From an uncultured Acidobacteriota bacterium (lineage in GTDB: Bacteria; Acidobacteriota; Thermoanaerobaculia; Gp7-AA8), in contig CALMZP010000147.1 of assembly GCA_937870635.1 (NCBI GenBank), forward strand, positions 1 to 64,000: a stretch of 64,000 bases of DNA. The letters run 5' to 3'. The position numbers and the translations under genes are program-made. Of this stretch, positions 1 through 8,333 are shown piece after piece. Under the pieces are notes generated by a model. It saw only the letters and a list, made by a program, of their open reading frames with translations. It did no database searches and was not told the origin of the DNA. Every line of letters starts with the position of its first letter. Position 1 is the stretch's first letter.

Positions 1-345
1 GATGAAGGCGAACCCCATCTGCAGGTACTGCGAGAAGATCATGATCTTCTTCCGCGAGACGCGGTCGGCGATGACCCCGCCGAAGAGCGAGAACAGCAGC
101 ATCGGTCCCGTCGCCAGAAATCCATCGACTCCGAGCAGAAACGCCGAATCGGTCATCTGCAGGACGAGCCAGCCCTGCGCGACGGTCTGCATCCATGTCC
201 CGGTCGTCGAGGTGAACGCGCCGAACCACAGGAGCCGGAAGTCGCGATAGCGGAGGGCGCTGAACGTCCGCGCGAGGGGGCCTCGCGGTGGCAGCGTTCG
301 GGCGGTTTCTTCGAGAGATTCTTCCTGCGGGAGAGACGAGCTCAT
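1..345 (-). CDS. MFS transporter, N-terminal part (cut by window edge)
   Basis: Inner-membrane exporter of the major facilitator superfamily; only the first 115 residues are in the window. The translation starts MSSSLPQEESLEETART, then an ALRYRDFRLLWFGAF segment and membrane helices, followed by the loop motif GGVIADRVSRKK between helices 2 and 3. This GxxADRxxRK loop and the 'L+YRDFRLLW' entry are typical of the MFS_3 / enterobactin-exporter-like branch, so drug or siderophore efflux is plausible, but the substrate cannot be told. The ATG at 345 overlaps the ruvC stop codon (ATGA), so it is translationally coupled to ruvC. The gene continues beyond base 1. Confidence 0.85.
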   Translation of the reverse strand, partial: MSSSLPQEESLEETARTLPPRGPLARTFSALRYRDFRLLWFGAFTSTTGTWMQTVAQGWLVLQMTDSAFLLGVDGFLATGPMLLFSLFGGVIADRVSRKKIMIFSQYLQMGFAFI

Positions 346-860
346 GCCCGGATCTTCAGCCTCGCATTCGTTCCGGCGGTGTGGGCATGGCAGATCGCAA
401 TGGCCAGCGCGTCGGATGCGTCGGCCGACATCTTCAGCATTGCGCAGCCGGGGAGGAGCATCCGCACCATTTTCGCGACCTGATCCTTCTCGGCACCCCC
501 GAACCCGACGATCGCGCTCTTCACCGAGCGCGGCGAGTACTCGAAGATGTCCAGCTTTGCCTCCTCTACAGCCAGGAGAATCACGCCGCGAGCCTGCGCC
601 AGCTGAACGAGGCTGCTGACGTTGCGTCCGGCGAAGGGAGTCTCGATGGCTACCGCCTGCGGAGCGGTGCGGGCAATGACTTCCCGGAGTGAGCGATGGA
701 TCTTCACGAGCCGCTCAGAGAGAGCCGCGCCGCGCTGGGTGGAGATCGATCCCTGCTCGATCAGCGCGAGGCGGCCCCGATCATAGTCGACCACGCCGAA
801 GCCGGTCGTGATGCTTCCGGGATCGATTCCGAGGATCCGCACCCGTTGATTGTGGGGCAA
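342..860 (-). CDS. ruvC: Holliday junction resolvase RuvC
   Basis: Endonuclease that resolves Holliday junctions made by RuvAB during recombinational repair. The 172-residue product has the usual family length. The four acidic catalytic residues are recognisable: D13 in RILGIDPGS, E73 in AIETPFAGRN, and D147/D150 in MSADASDALAIA. The start used here is TTG at 860; an in-frame GTG at 842 would give the more canonical MRILGIDPG beginning and is a good alternative. No clear ribosome binding site decides between them. It is followed, with ATGA overlap, by an MFS exporter. ruvA and ruvB are not in the window. Confidence 0.93.
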   Translation of the reverse strand: MPHNQRVRILGIDPGSITTGFGVVDYDRGRLALIEQGSISTQRGAALSERLVKIHRSLREVIARTAPQAVAIETPFAGRNVSSLVQLAQARGVILLAVEEAKLDIFEYSPRSVKSAIVGFGGAEKDQVAKMVRMLLPGCAMLKMSADASDALAIAICHAHTAGTNARLKIRA

Positions 861-885
861 GGGTGGGGAAAAACGAAATTGACTC

Positions 886-1040
886 TTTGAACGATGATCG
901 ATGATCGATGAACGGCGTTTGCGGCAACCCTGTCATCCCGAGGGTGAGCGAGGGACCTGGGCGGTCGTGCGGCAGGAGGCATGGTCTTCGCCCCCTGCAT
1001 ACCTGCTTTTTCATCGCTCATCGTTCATCGTTCATCGTTT
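886..1040. repeat. Heptamer palindrome (ATGAACG word) enclosing half of a GTCATCCCGAG hairpin
   Basis: The left arm (about 888-914) is built of GATCGATGAACG-type words and the right arm (about 1011-1038) of CATCGTTCATCG words, the reverse complement. Between them, 931-960 matches the left half of the hairpin family found complete at 27453 and 50513 (GTCATCCCGAG...GAGGGACCTGGG); the right half is missing. The right arm lies against the trmB stop codon. Confidence 0.8.
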
Positions 1041-1044
1041 TTTT

Positions 1045-1629
1045 TCAATCTCTCCGAAACCGCACCTCGTATATCGCCCGCCCCTCGGCCCGGTACTTCG
1101 CCTCGTAATTGGTCCGCGGCGGATCGTCGGGCCCGGGGATCCGAGCTTCCGACGGGAACCACGCAGCGATTGCCGGTGCCGCCGCCTCGTAATAATCCTT
1201 GTGGTCCGTGACGAAGATCCCGACCCCGCCCGCAACGAGAACTCGGCGCATCTCCGACAGCGCCTCGGACCGGATGATCCTTCTCTTCTGGTACCGCTGC
1301 CTCGGCCACGGATCGGGAAAGTACACATGGATTTCGGCGATCGATGCGTCGGGCAGCATGTCCCGCATCACCAGGAAAGCATCGTGGTTGATGAGGCGGA
1401 TGTTCGTCAGGGCTCGTTTCTTCACGCGCTCACGGATCACGCGGTGGTAATGCAGCGATTTCTCGATGCCGATGAAGTTGTGGTCCGGACGCTCCACGGC
1501 CGAGCTGAGGAGAAAGCGCCCCTTCCCCGATCCGATCTCGAGAACGACCGGACGGTCATTGCCGAACAGCTGATGGAGATCGAGTCGCGTGAAGCCGCTC
1601 TCGCGCGGATCGATGGCGAATTCGTTCAA
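1045..1629 (-). CDS. trmB: tRNA (guanine-46-N7)-methyltransferase TrmB
   Basis: Methylates G46 in the variable loop of tRNAs using S-adenosylmethionine. The 194-residue product carries the SAM-binding motif EIGSGKGRFL near its N-terminus, the family signature HVYFPDPWPRQRYQKRR in the middle, and the C-terminal TNYEAKYRAEGRAIYEVRF block that contacts tRNA. The start is TTG at 1629, overlapping the rsgA stop as TTGA, so expression is coupled to rsgA. The protein is short for the family because little precedes the methylase fold. Its TGA stop is followed at once by a run of A residues and a heptamer array. Confidence 0.93.
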   Translation of the reverse strand: MNEFAIDPRESGFTRLDLHQLFGNDRPVVLEIGSGKGRFLLSSAVERPDHNFIGIEKSLHYHRVIRERVKKRALTNIRLINHDAFLVMRDMLPDASIAEIHVYFPDPWPRQRYQKRRIIRSEALSEMRRVLVAGGVGIFVTDHKDYYEAAAPAIAAWFPSEARIPGPDDPPRTNYEAKYRAEGRAIYEVRFRRD

Positions 1630-2729
1630 GCCAGGTCGTTATACAGCCTGACGTACGTTTCGTAGCGGGCGCGGCGCACGCTTCCCTCTTCCACGGCGTC
1701 CTTCACGGCGCAATTCGGTTCGTGGACGTGGCTGCAGTCCGTGAAGCGGCACGATTCGGCCGGCTCCTCGAACTCGGGAAAGTAATCGCGAAGCGAGTCG
1801 CGGTCGAGATCCCACAGCCCGAACTCGCGGATTCCCGGCGTGTCGATGAGATACGTGCCGTCGCCGAAGTCGTACAAGGTCGATGACGTCGTCGTGTGAC
1901 GCCCGGTCCCGCGGCGGTGCAGATCCTTCGTGGCAAGCTGCAGCCGAGAGTCGATCGCGTTGAGGATCGACGACTTCCCCACTCCGCTGTGTCCAACCAG
2001 CGCCGCGGTTTTTCCGAGTACGGCGAGGCGGAGCTCTTCGAGACCTTCGCCGCTCTTCGACGAGCAGGGAATGACCGGCACGCCGAGGTCGCGGTATGGG
2101 GTGAGCGAAACAAGCTCGGAGCGGAGCTGCCCCTCGTCCATGAGATCGATCTTGTTCACGCAGATGACAGGCTGCGCTCCCCCGCGCTGCACGGCGATCA
2201 GGTAGCGATCGATGAGCCGGGGCCGCAGCGGCGGCGCCTTGAGCGAGACGACGTGCACCACGATGTCGATGTTGGCCGCGATGAGACGCTGGCGATGGCG
2301 ATTGATGGGGTCGGGACGCGCCAGAACGGTGCGGCGAGGGAGGACGGCGAGAATCCTTCCCTCTTCGCCGAGCGTGACGCGATCGCCAACGGCAATGGAG
2401 CTCTTCTGCTGCACGGCCAGCTCGGGCGGCACGAGAGCATCGACTTCATCGCCGGCGATGAACACGCGGCAGCGTCCACTGGAAACGGACATCACGATCC
2501 CGGCACGGTCGTAATCCGCCTCGCTGACGGCGGCCGGCACCTCGGCCTCCGAGGCCTCTGGCGGAGCGGCGCGCAGCTGCGATCGTCCGTGACGGTCGAG
2601 AAGATCTTCCCAGTTGTCTTCGGTGATGCGGTGATCGCGGGCGACACCCTTCCCCTGCTTCGCGGCGCGGCGCACTTTCTCAGCGATGTCCTTCTTGTAT
2701 CGCTTGAGCTGGCGGTCGGTCGGGGGCAT
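1626..2729 (-). CDS. rsgA: Ribosome small-subunit GTPase RsgA
   Basis: Circularly permuted GTPase that acts in late 30S subunit maturation. The order is an ~70-residue charged N-terminal extension, an OB fold (~75-130), then G4 NKID (192-195), G1 GHSGVGKSS (246-254), G3 DTPG (296-299) and the zinc knuckle C327/C332/H334-H336/C340. The open frame runs further upstream to 2885, but those residues are encoded by repeat DNA; the ATG at 2729 gives a normal start (MPPTDRQLKRYKKD). It is the first gene of the rsgA-trmB pair and its stop overlaps the trmB start. Confidence 0.93.
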   Translation of the reverse strand: MPPTDRQLKRYKKDIAEKVRRAAKQGKGVARDHRITEDNWEDLLDRHGRSQLRAAPPEASEAEVPAAVSEADYDRAGIVMSVSSGRCRVFIAGDEVDALVPPELAVQQKSSIAVGDRVTLGEEGRILAVLPRRTVLARPDPINRHRQRLIAANIDIVVHVVSLKAPPLRPRLIDRYLIAVQRGGAQPVICVNKIDLMDEGQLRSELVSLTPYRDLGVPVIPCSSKSGEGLEELRLAVLGKTAALVGHSGVGKSSILNAIDSRLQLATKDLHRRGTGRHTTTSSTLYDFGDGTYLIDTPGIREFGLWDLDRDSLRDYFPEFEEPAESCRFTDCSHVHEPNCAVKDAVEEGSVRRARYETYVRLYNDLA

Positions 2730-2751
2730 TGGGCCCTCAGTATGACAGCAG

Positions 2752-2893
2752 GCGACCTTGGACCTTGGACCTTGGACCTTGAATGTTGGATCCGCCGATC
2801 GGTTAACGGTGTGGCTTTGGCGCGATTCGACCTTCGACCTTCGACCTTCGAACCGGTGAATGCGCCTCCAGGGTCCAAGGTCCAAGGTCCAGG
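2752..2893. repeat. Composite heptamer palindrome (GACCTTG, TTAACGG and CGACCTT words)
   Basis: The outer arms are GACCTTG repeats (2753-2780) and the complement CCAAGGTCCAAGGTCC (2866-2893). The loop holds a TTAACGG word (2811-2817) and an array of CGACCTT (2827-2850). Three different 7-bp words that also form separate palindromes elsewhere in the window are thus combined at one locus, directly upstream of rsgA. Confidence 0.8.
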
Positions 2894-2907
2894 AACACCG
2901 GCGCGAC

Positions 2908-3387
2908 TCACAGTAAGTCGAAGAGGGCGGCCGTCGACATCATGGCTAGGGCCATCATCTCGACGTTCGAGCGCGACCGGATCTCGGCACAGGCGTTCAC
3001 CAGGTCGGCGAGCTCGTCCGCATCGAACGGCTTCCGCACCACGCCGTGAATCCTGTCGGGATCGAGGCGGTCGAGAACCGTCGGATCGGCGCCGGTGGTG
3101 ACGAGAACCACAGAGGGTTTCTTCAATTGACCGGACGAAAGTGCCTCGAGGAGGGCGAACCCGTCGGGCTGTGGCATCAGCAGATCGACGAGGATGACCG
3201 CGTAGTGTTCCACGGCCATGAGGTCCATCGCGGCCTGGCCGCCGCCCGCCTCGTCGACGATAAGTCCTCTGTCGCGCAGTCGGGAAGCGAGCGCCAGGCG
3301 CAAGTCCCGTTCGTCTTCTACTACCAGGACTTTCTTCTCACCGGCAACCACGGCGCGGATAGTGGGGTCGGCGGCGGCGGTTGTCAA
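2908..3387 (-). CDS. Response-regulator receiver protein
   Basis: Stand-alone CheY-like receiver domain. Residues 18-130 contain the acidic pair in KKVLVVEDERD, the phosphoacceptor D68 in VILVDLLMP, and the conserved lysine K118 in VVRKPFDADEL. No output domain follows; the last ~30 residues (SNVEMMALAMMSTAALFDLL) form a hydrophobic tail that is unusual for CheY-type proteins. The start is TTG at 3387, two bases after the stop of the upstream GGDEF-EAL gene, so the two are probably co-transcribed and may share one signalling route. A GTG at residue 13 is an alternative start. Confidence 0.85.
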   Translation of the reverse strand: MTTAAADPTIRAVVAGEKKVLVVEDERDLRLALASRLRDRGLIVDEAGGGQAAMDLMAVEHYAVILVDLLMPQPDGFALLEALSSGQLKKPSVVLVTTGADPTVLDRLDPDRIHGVVRKPFDADELADLVNACAEIRSRSNVEMMALAMMSTAALFDLL

Positions 3388-3389
3388 CC

Positions 3390-6300
3390 TCAGGCGTCGG
3401 GTGCGGTTGCCCGGCCGTCGATGACCTTGCCGCCGAGGGTGGCAGTCGCGATCTGCTCGGCCGGCAGGGGCCGGCTGTGGAGAAAACCCTGCATCTCCGC
3501 ACAGCCTTCGGTCCGGAGGAACTCGAGTTGTTTCTCCGTCTCGACCCCTTCGGCAACGACCTGGAGCGAGAGGGCGCGCGCCATGGAGATGACGGCGGAC
3601 ATCGCGGCACGGTCCGCCGGATCCGAACCGACGTTCCTGATGAATTCGCGATCGATCTTCACGCTGTCGATCGGCAGCTTGCGCAGATAGCGGAAGGACG
3701 AGTATCCGGTGCCGAAGTCGTCGATGGCGATGCTGATGCCGAGTTCCTTCAGTTTCCGCATCGTGATTATGGACAGCTCGGGATTGTTCATCGCCGCAGA
3801 TTCGCCGACTTCGATCTGAAGCGATTCGCCGTCGAGACCCGCTTCGCGGAGAATCCGCGCCACCACGTCCGCCAGATCACGCTGCCTGAACTGTCTCGGC
3901 GACAGATTGACCGCCACGCGGAGATCGCCGAATCCGAGCTCGTGCCACTTCTTCATCTGGACGCACGCCGTCGCCAGCACCCACTCGCCGATGGACAGCA
4001 TGAGGTCTCCCTCCTCGGCCGCATCGAGGAAGGACTCGGGCTGCTGCAGGCCGCGTTCCGGATCGTCCCACCGCAGAAGCGCTTCGAGGGTGCGGATTCG
4101 CCCCGTGGCGATCTCGACCACCGGCTGATAGTGAAGGACGAACTGATTCTTCGACAGCCCTTCGCTGAGCCGGCGCTGGATCGAATAGCGGTCGTCGAAG
4201 GGTGGCGGCGTAGCGTACTGGTAGTTGTTTCTCCCGAGCTGCTTCGCGCGATACATCGCCCGGTCGGCGTTGCGGAGAAGCGTTTCGGCGTCGAAGCCGT
4301 CGCCCGGAAAGAGCGCGATGCCGATGCTCGGCGTGATGCGCAGCATGTGCTCGTCGATCAGCACCGGCTCCCCGACGGAGTCGAGGATCTTCCGCGCGAC
4401 GGTCGATGCTCCCCTGCCATCACCGACATCGGGAAGGAGAATCGTGAACTCGTCGCCGCCCATGCGGGCCACGGTGTCTTCGCTGCGAACCGAGGCGATG
4501 AGGCGCGATGCGACGGCCTGGAGAAGGCGGTCCCCGACGGTGTGTCCGAGGGAGTCATTGACGGTCTTGAACTCGTCGAGGTCGAGGAACATCACGGCAA
4601 CCGTTCTGCTGTTGCGTCGCGCGTGCGCGAGACCGAGGTTGAGGCGGTCGCGGAAAAGGAGCCGGTTCGGCAGCGCGGTCAGGACATCGTGGTACGCCTG
4701 ATACTCGACCTGTTCCTGGGCATATTTGCGGTCGGTGATGTCGATGACCGTCCCTTCGATGATGCCCGGATCGGTGTCTCCCTCGAGCAGGGTCATGTTT
4801 TCGAGCACCCACACGGCCGTGTCGTTGCTCCGGCGCATGCGGGCCTCGTGGTTGGTGATGGACTTCTGTTCGCGAAGCATCGTGATGATCCGCTCGCGCT
4901 CTTCGTTGTCGAAGTAGAGCGAGCGCGCACTGTGCCTGAGGATCTCTTCACGCGTTTCGTATCCGAAGATCCGCGCGAATGCTTCGTTGCAGTCGAGCAC
5001 GTGGCCGTCGACCGTCGTGCGGTAAACGCCGGCCAGGTTGCGCTCGAACAGGAGACGGTAGCGGGCTTCGCTCTCGCGCAGACGCTGTTCGGCCTGGCGC
5101 TGCTCGGTGACGTCGTGCGCGATCACCAGGCGCATCCGCTTCGCGCTCAGACGGAACTCGAAGGAGGAGATGTCGACGTCGATGATCGTTCCGTCCTTCT
5201 TCATGTGCCGGAACGTCGCCGGGCCGCCCCGCTCAGCGAGGAGCGGCAGCAGGGCAATGACCTCGGGCACGTCTTCCTGCGGCCGGATGTCGGTGATTTT
5301 CATCCGCAGGAACTCGTCGCGCGAGTAGCCGTAATGCTGGACCGCCGCGTCGTTCACCGCCACGAACTGGAGAGACTCGAAGTCGTAGACCCACATCGGG
5401 AGCGGGTTTGCGTCGAAGAGCGTCCGGTAGCGATGCTCGCTTTCGCGGAGAGCCTGCTCCGATCTCTTGCGCTCCGTGTAATCGCTGGCCACGTAAACCA
5501 CGCCGACCGGTGCGCCGTCCGCGCCCCGCACGAATGAAGACGACGTGAGAACATCGACGCGCGATCCGTTCGCGCTGACCCAGGCCATCTGCTGCTCGAG
5601 CACGCCGGTGCTGTTCAGGATCCGGCGGGTGCTGGTGTTCTCGTCAGGATCGAAGATCTTCCGCATCCCTTCGCCGATGAGGTCCTCCGGCAGATAGCCG
5701 AGGAGGAGAGTCGTGGCGCGATTGACGACGCGGATCTTTCCTTCCATGTCCACGAGAATCACCGCGCTCTTCATCGTCTCGAGGATCTGGCTCGCCGCGT
5801 ACTGTGGAGTGAGATCGACGAGGTTGTATTGCGTGAGCGCAGCCGCCGTAACGATTGAGAACGCGAATGCCGCGACGTAGCCGACCGGATAGACCTCCAC
5901 GCCGATCGCCGGCAGCAGGTCGAGGAACCCCGGCGTGCCCAGCACGAGTGCGACAAGAAGCGCCCCGGCCCGGTCGCTGGCCCGCCCCTCACCGCGGCGA
6001 AACGCCGTCCAGAGCATGAACGCGGCCGCGAAGTAGATGACCCCGGCCACGAGCCCGATGAGGACCGTTCCCGCGTTGCCCGTCGCATGAAAGCCCCAGG
6101 GCCGCCGCATGACGGTGGGCACCACAAACGACGTCATTGACCCGATGACCGCCATCGTCGCGCAAACGATCCAGGCCCCCGAGACGGCGGCTCGCGGGAA
6201 CCGCCAGCGCCTGCCGTTCGCGGCCGCGAAATGAAACGCCGCCGCGGGAAGGAGTGAAACCGGGAACTGCGCCGTGCGCGCCCAGAACAGGGCCGTGTCG

Positions 6301-6509
6301 GGATTGACCGCAGAGTAACCGAGCGCCGTCGCCGCAAGCCAGGAGGACGCGATCGCACTGATGAGGACGAACAGGGAGATGGAATCGGACGCGCGGTTGC
6401 GGAAGTAGGTGACGATCCCCGTCAAAAGCAGCACCAGCGCCGTCAGCGCCGTGACGATGGACAGGCCCGTCGGCGCGTAGCTATGCGTAGCAAAGATGGG
6501 ATCGAACAC
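3390..6509 (-). CDS. Membrane PAS-GGDEF-EAL cyclic-di-GMP protein
   Basis: Dual-domain c-di-GMP enzyme anchored in the inner membrane. Residues 1-230 form about seven helices resembling the histidine-kinase 7TM sensor region. Three PAS domains follow (~235-345, ~355-475, ~480-600), then GGDEF (600-770) with intact GGDEF at 684-688 and an RSED inhibitory site at 675-678 placed correctly, then EAL (780-1035) with E809-A-L and DDFGTGYSSF at 930-939. Both active sites look intact, so synthesis and breakdown are both possible, with product inhibition of the cyclase. The start is GTG at 6509. A single-domain receiver gene follows two bases downstream. Confidence 0.93.
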   Translation of the reverse strand: MFDPIFATHSYAPTGLSIVTALTALVLLLTGIVTYFRNRASDSISLFVLISAIASSWLAATALGYSAVNPDTALFWARTAQFPVSLLPAAAFHFAAANGRRWRFPRAAVSGAWIVCATMAVIGSMTSFVVPTVMRRPWGFHATGNAGTVLIGLVAGVIYFAAAFMLWTAFRRGEGRASDRAGALLVALVLGTPGFLDLLPAIGVEVYPVGYVAAFAFSIVTAAALTQYNLVDLTPQYAASQILETMKSAVILVDMEGKIRVVNRATTLLLGYLPEDLIGEGMRKIFDPDENTSTRRILNSTGVLEQQMAWVSANGSRVDVLTSSSFVRGADGAPVGVVYVASDYTERKRSEQALRESEHRYRTLFDANPLPMWVYDFESLQFVAVNDAAVQHYGYSRDEFLRMKITDIRPQEDVPEVIALLPLLAERGGPATFRHMKKDGTIIDVDISSFEFRLSAKRMRLVIAHDVTEQRQAEQRLRESEARYRLLFERNLAGVYRTTVDGHVLDCNEAFARIFGYETREEILRHSARSLYFDNEERERIITMLREQKSITNHEARMRRSNDTAVWVLENMTLLEGDTDPGIIEGTVIDITDRKYAQEQVEYQAYHDVLTALPNRLLFRDRLNLGLAHARRNSRTVAVMFLDLDEFKTVNDSLGHTVGDRLLQAVASRLIASVRSEDTVARMGGDEFTILLPDVGDGRGASTVARKILDSVGEPVLIDEHMLRITPSIGIALFPGDGFDAETLLRNADRAMYRAKQLGRNNYQYATPPPFDDRYSIQRRLSEGLSKNQFVLHYQPVVEIATGRIRTLEALLRWDDPERGLQQPESFLDAAEEGDLMLSIGEWVLATACVQMKKWHELGFGDLRVAVNLSPRQFRQRDLADVVARILREAGLDGESLQIEVGESAAMNNPELSIITMRKLKELGISIAIDDFGTGYSSFRYLRKLPIDSVKIDREFIRNVGSDPADRAAMSAVISMARALSLQVVAEGVETEKQLEFLRTEGCAEMQGFLHSRPLPAEQIATATLGGKVIDGRATAPDA

Positions 6510-6640
6510 GGTTCTGGCTCAGGACGATATGGCCAGTGTAACGCGGGGCACCCCTTCTCCCCCAGGCGGGGGAGCTCCGGGGGGGTGGGCGGAGGGGGGC
6601 GAGGAGGGGGTGAGGCGCGGAGGTTCGAGAGAAAGGAAAA

Positions 6641-6747
6641 CGGAATGTTGAATGTTGAATGTTCAATGTTGAATGTTCAATGTTCAATGTTCAATGTTGA
6701 AATCGGTTTCAACATTCAACATTCAACATTGAACATTCAACATTCGC
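6641..6747. repeat. Heptamer palindrome (TTGAATG/TTCAATG word)
   Basis: The left arm (6643-6700) has about eight tandem 7-bp units alternating TTGAATG and TTCAATG. The centre is AATCGGTTT. The right arm (6708-6745) has about five complementary units. Transcribed in either direction it would give a long multi-register hairpin. It fills the gap between the GGDEF-EAL gene and the next gene on the same strand. Confidence 0.85.
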
Positions 6748-6784
6748 GTTTACCGATTCTCAACGCGACACCCTTCCCTAAAAC

Positions 6785-7099
6785 CTATTCGTAATCGCGA
6801 TCCTTGAAAAACCCTCCGCGCTTGGCGCCGGTGGCCTGGTCGGTCACCTTCCCCACCGGCTGCTGGTCCGCTTCACGTCCCCGGCCGCTGAGCTCCGCGT
6901 TTTCGGCGAGCTGGCGGTCGGAGACTTTCCCGCCCTGATCGTCGTGGCTGTTGCTCGCCTCCGAATCGTGCCGGCTTTCGTAAAAGTCGCCATGTTGCGA
7001 GTTCGGGTTGCCCTTCTGGTGGTTCACCGTCTCGCCGACGTTGCCGGTCACCCAGTCCTTCTGACTGCCGTAGCTTTGCGGTTCTTTCTCGTTTCCCAT
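6785..7099 (-). CDS. Small hydrophilic protein of unknown function
   Basis: A 104-residue, very polar protein without signal peptide or membrane segment. It is rich in Gly, Asn, Asp, Gln and His (for example GNPNSQHGDFYESRHDSE), suggesting an unfolded or hydration-type protein, as seen in stress proteins. I do not recognise a family. The ATG at 7099 was chosen because GGAAGGCGGC precedes it; the open frame reaches a GTG at 7111. The product ends FFKDRDYE. It sits just downstream of the broken aminopeptidase gene on the same strand and upstream of a heptamer palindrome. Confidence 0.65.
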   Translation of the reverse strand: MGNEKEPQSYGSQKDWVTGNVGETVNHQKGNPNSQHGDFYESRHDSEASNSHDDQGGKVSDRQLAENAELSGRGREADQQPVGKVTDQATGAKRGGFFKDRDYE

Positions 7100-7128
7100 G
7101 CCGCCTTCCACTGCACGTGGTGTGCCGG

Positions 7129-8333
7129 TCAGTCGCGCGCCAGCACGTCATGGAAAGCGTTGATGACAATACGCTTAGGAACACGGGGCAACGGCAGCTC
7201 CGCCTCCACTTTCGAACGGTTCGCGCCGACGACCCGAATGCTGCCGACCGGGACGACCAGGTCGTTCCCGAAATCGACGTAGAGCGGGACGACTGTGCGG
7301 AAGCCGGCCGAGACACCTTCCTGCCACACTTCGCCGCTCAGCCTGAATTTTCCCGGTGTCGCCGCCTCGACGATGACGGTGCTGCGCAGCCGCGGGACCT
7401 CCGTCCCATGGACCCACTGGTTGAAGAACCACTCCATCGTCCCGGTCTCGCCGGCGTTCATCGGCGGGGTCATGTGACGGTCGACCACTTTCCGGAAGTC
7501 ATCCGTCGACGCGCTCTTCCAGGAGTAAGACTGGAGGAAGTCCTTCATCATGGCGATGAAGCGCTCGTCAGGATTTCTGCTGCCCGGGTCGCGCATCATC
7601 GCCCGGATCATGTGGACGACATACGCGCCCTTCGAATAAATGATCGTCTGCGAGGCGCCCGGCGAGTAGCGCGTGTGCAGGCGGAATCCCTGTGAGATCG
7701 GCCCGGCGTCGTTGTTGACGACGCTTCCCCCGCGTGGTTTTTCCAGGATCTCGCGGCGGCGGCGCTCCAGGTAGTCGTTGTATTTCTTCGGACTGTCGAT
7801 GAGGTTCAGGACCAGTGCGGCCGTGAATTCAGCGAACCCTTCGGAGATCCAGGCGTCGCGATAGCTCTCCCATCCGACCGCGTGTCCCCACCACTGATGC
7901 GCCACCTCGTGCCATCCGGCCATGTTCGCGAACTCGTTCAGGCTGAACACGGCTTCGGGCCCTGCTCCCTCGTGAAGAAAATCACCATGGTTTCGAAGGT
8001 GTCGTGAAGGATCTCGAGATCCGCCTTGTTCGTGACGAGGGCGAGGTGCCTGCGCTCCGATTCCTCCGCGGGGCGCAGCTCCCACATCCCGTCGCCGATG
8101 AACACCGCGCCCCACGTACGGGGGCCGGCCGGCTCCAGGAAATGAAAGGTGCCGCTGCGGAAGGTGAAGCGATACTCGTCGCGAGCCAGAGTCAGATCTT
8201 GTACCGCCACCTTCCGGCCATCGGGGCGAGCCGCGCGCATCTGCACGTACTCCGGCACTTCGACGGCAACCGCGGACGTGGCGATCGCCGTCAGCAGGAG
8301 GAAACTACCAACCGCGCACCGGACTCCATTCAT
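7129..8333 (-). pseudogene. M1-family metallopeptidase, internally deleted and frameshifted
   Basis: Two reading frames together make the ends of one zinc aminopeptidase. The upstream part (8333-7938) has a signal peptide and the N-terminal beta domain (REEYRFTF..., FIGDGMWELRPAEESERRHLAL). The downstream part (frame open to 8115) has the catalytic HEVAHQWWGHAVGW followed by the glutamate in WISEGFAEF (HExxH-18-E) and the helical C-terminus. The ~300 or more residues normally lying between these parts are absent, and the frame changes near 7970-7990. I read this as an internal deletion with frameshift, so no active enzyme is expected. It overlaps the 3' end of the PLP-enzyme gene by 29 bp. 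Confidence 0.75.

Noticed and set aside
2730-2885. N-terminal extension of RsgA upstream of 2729
   Set aside because: The codons come from the heptamer repeats (GRRSKVES, KVQGPRSKV), and the ATG at 2729 gives a standard start.
3381-5537. 718-residue open frame on the plus strand
   Set aside because: It lies entirely antisense to the well-supported GGDEF-EAL gene; the composition (Arg, Val, Glu, His-rich, no motifs) is what antisense reading of GC-rich coding DNA gives.
6641-6747. CRISPR-like array
   Set aside because: The units are 7 bp with no spacers, and the array is mirrored; there are no cas genes in the window.
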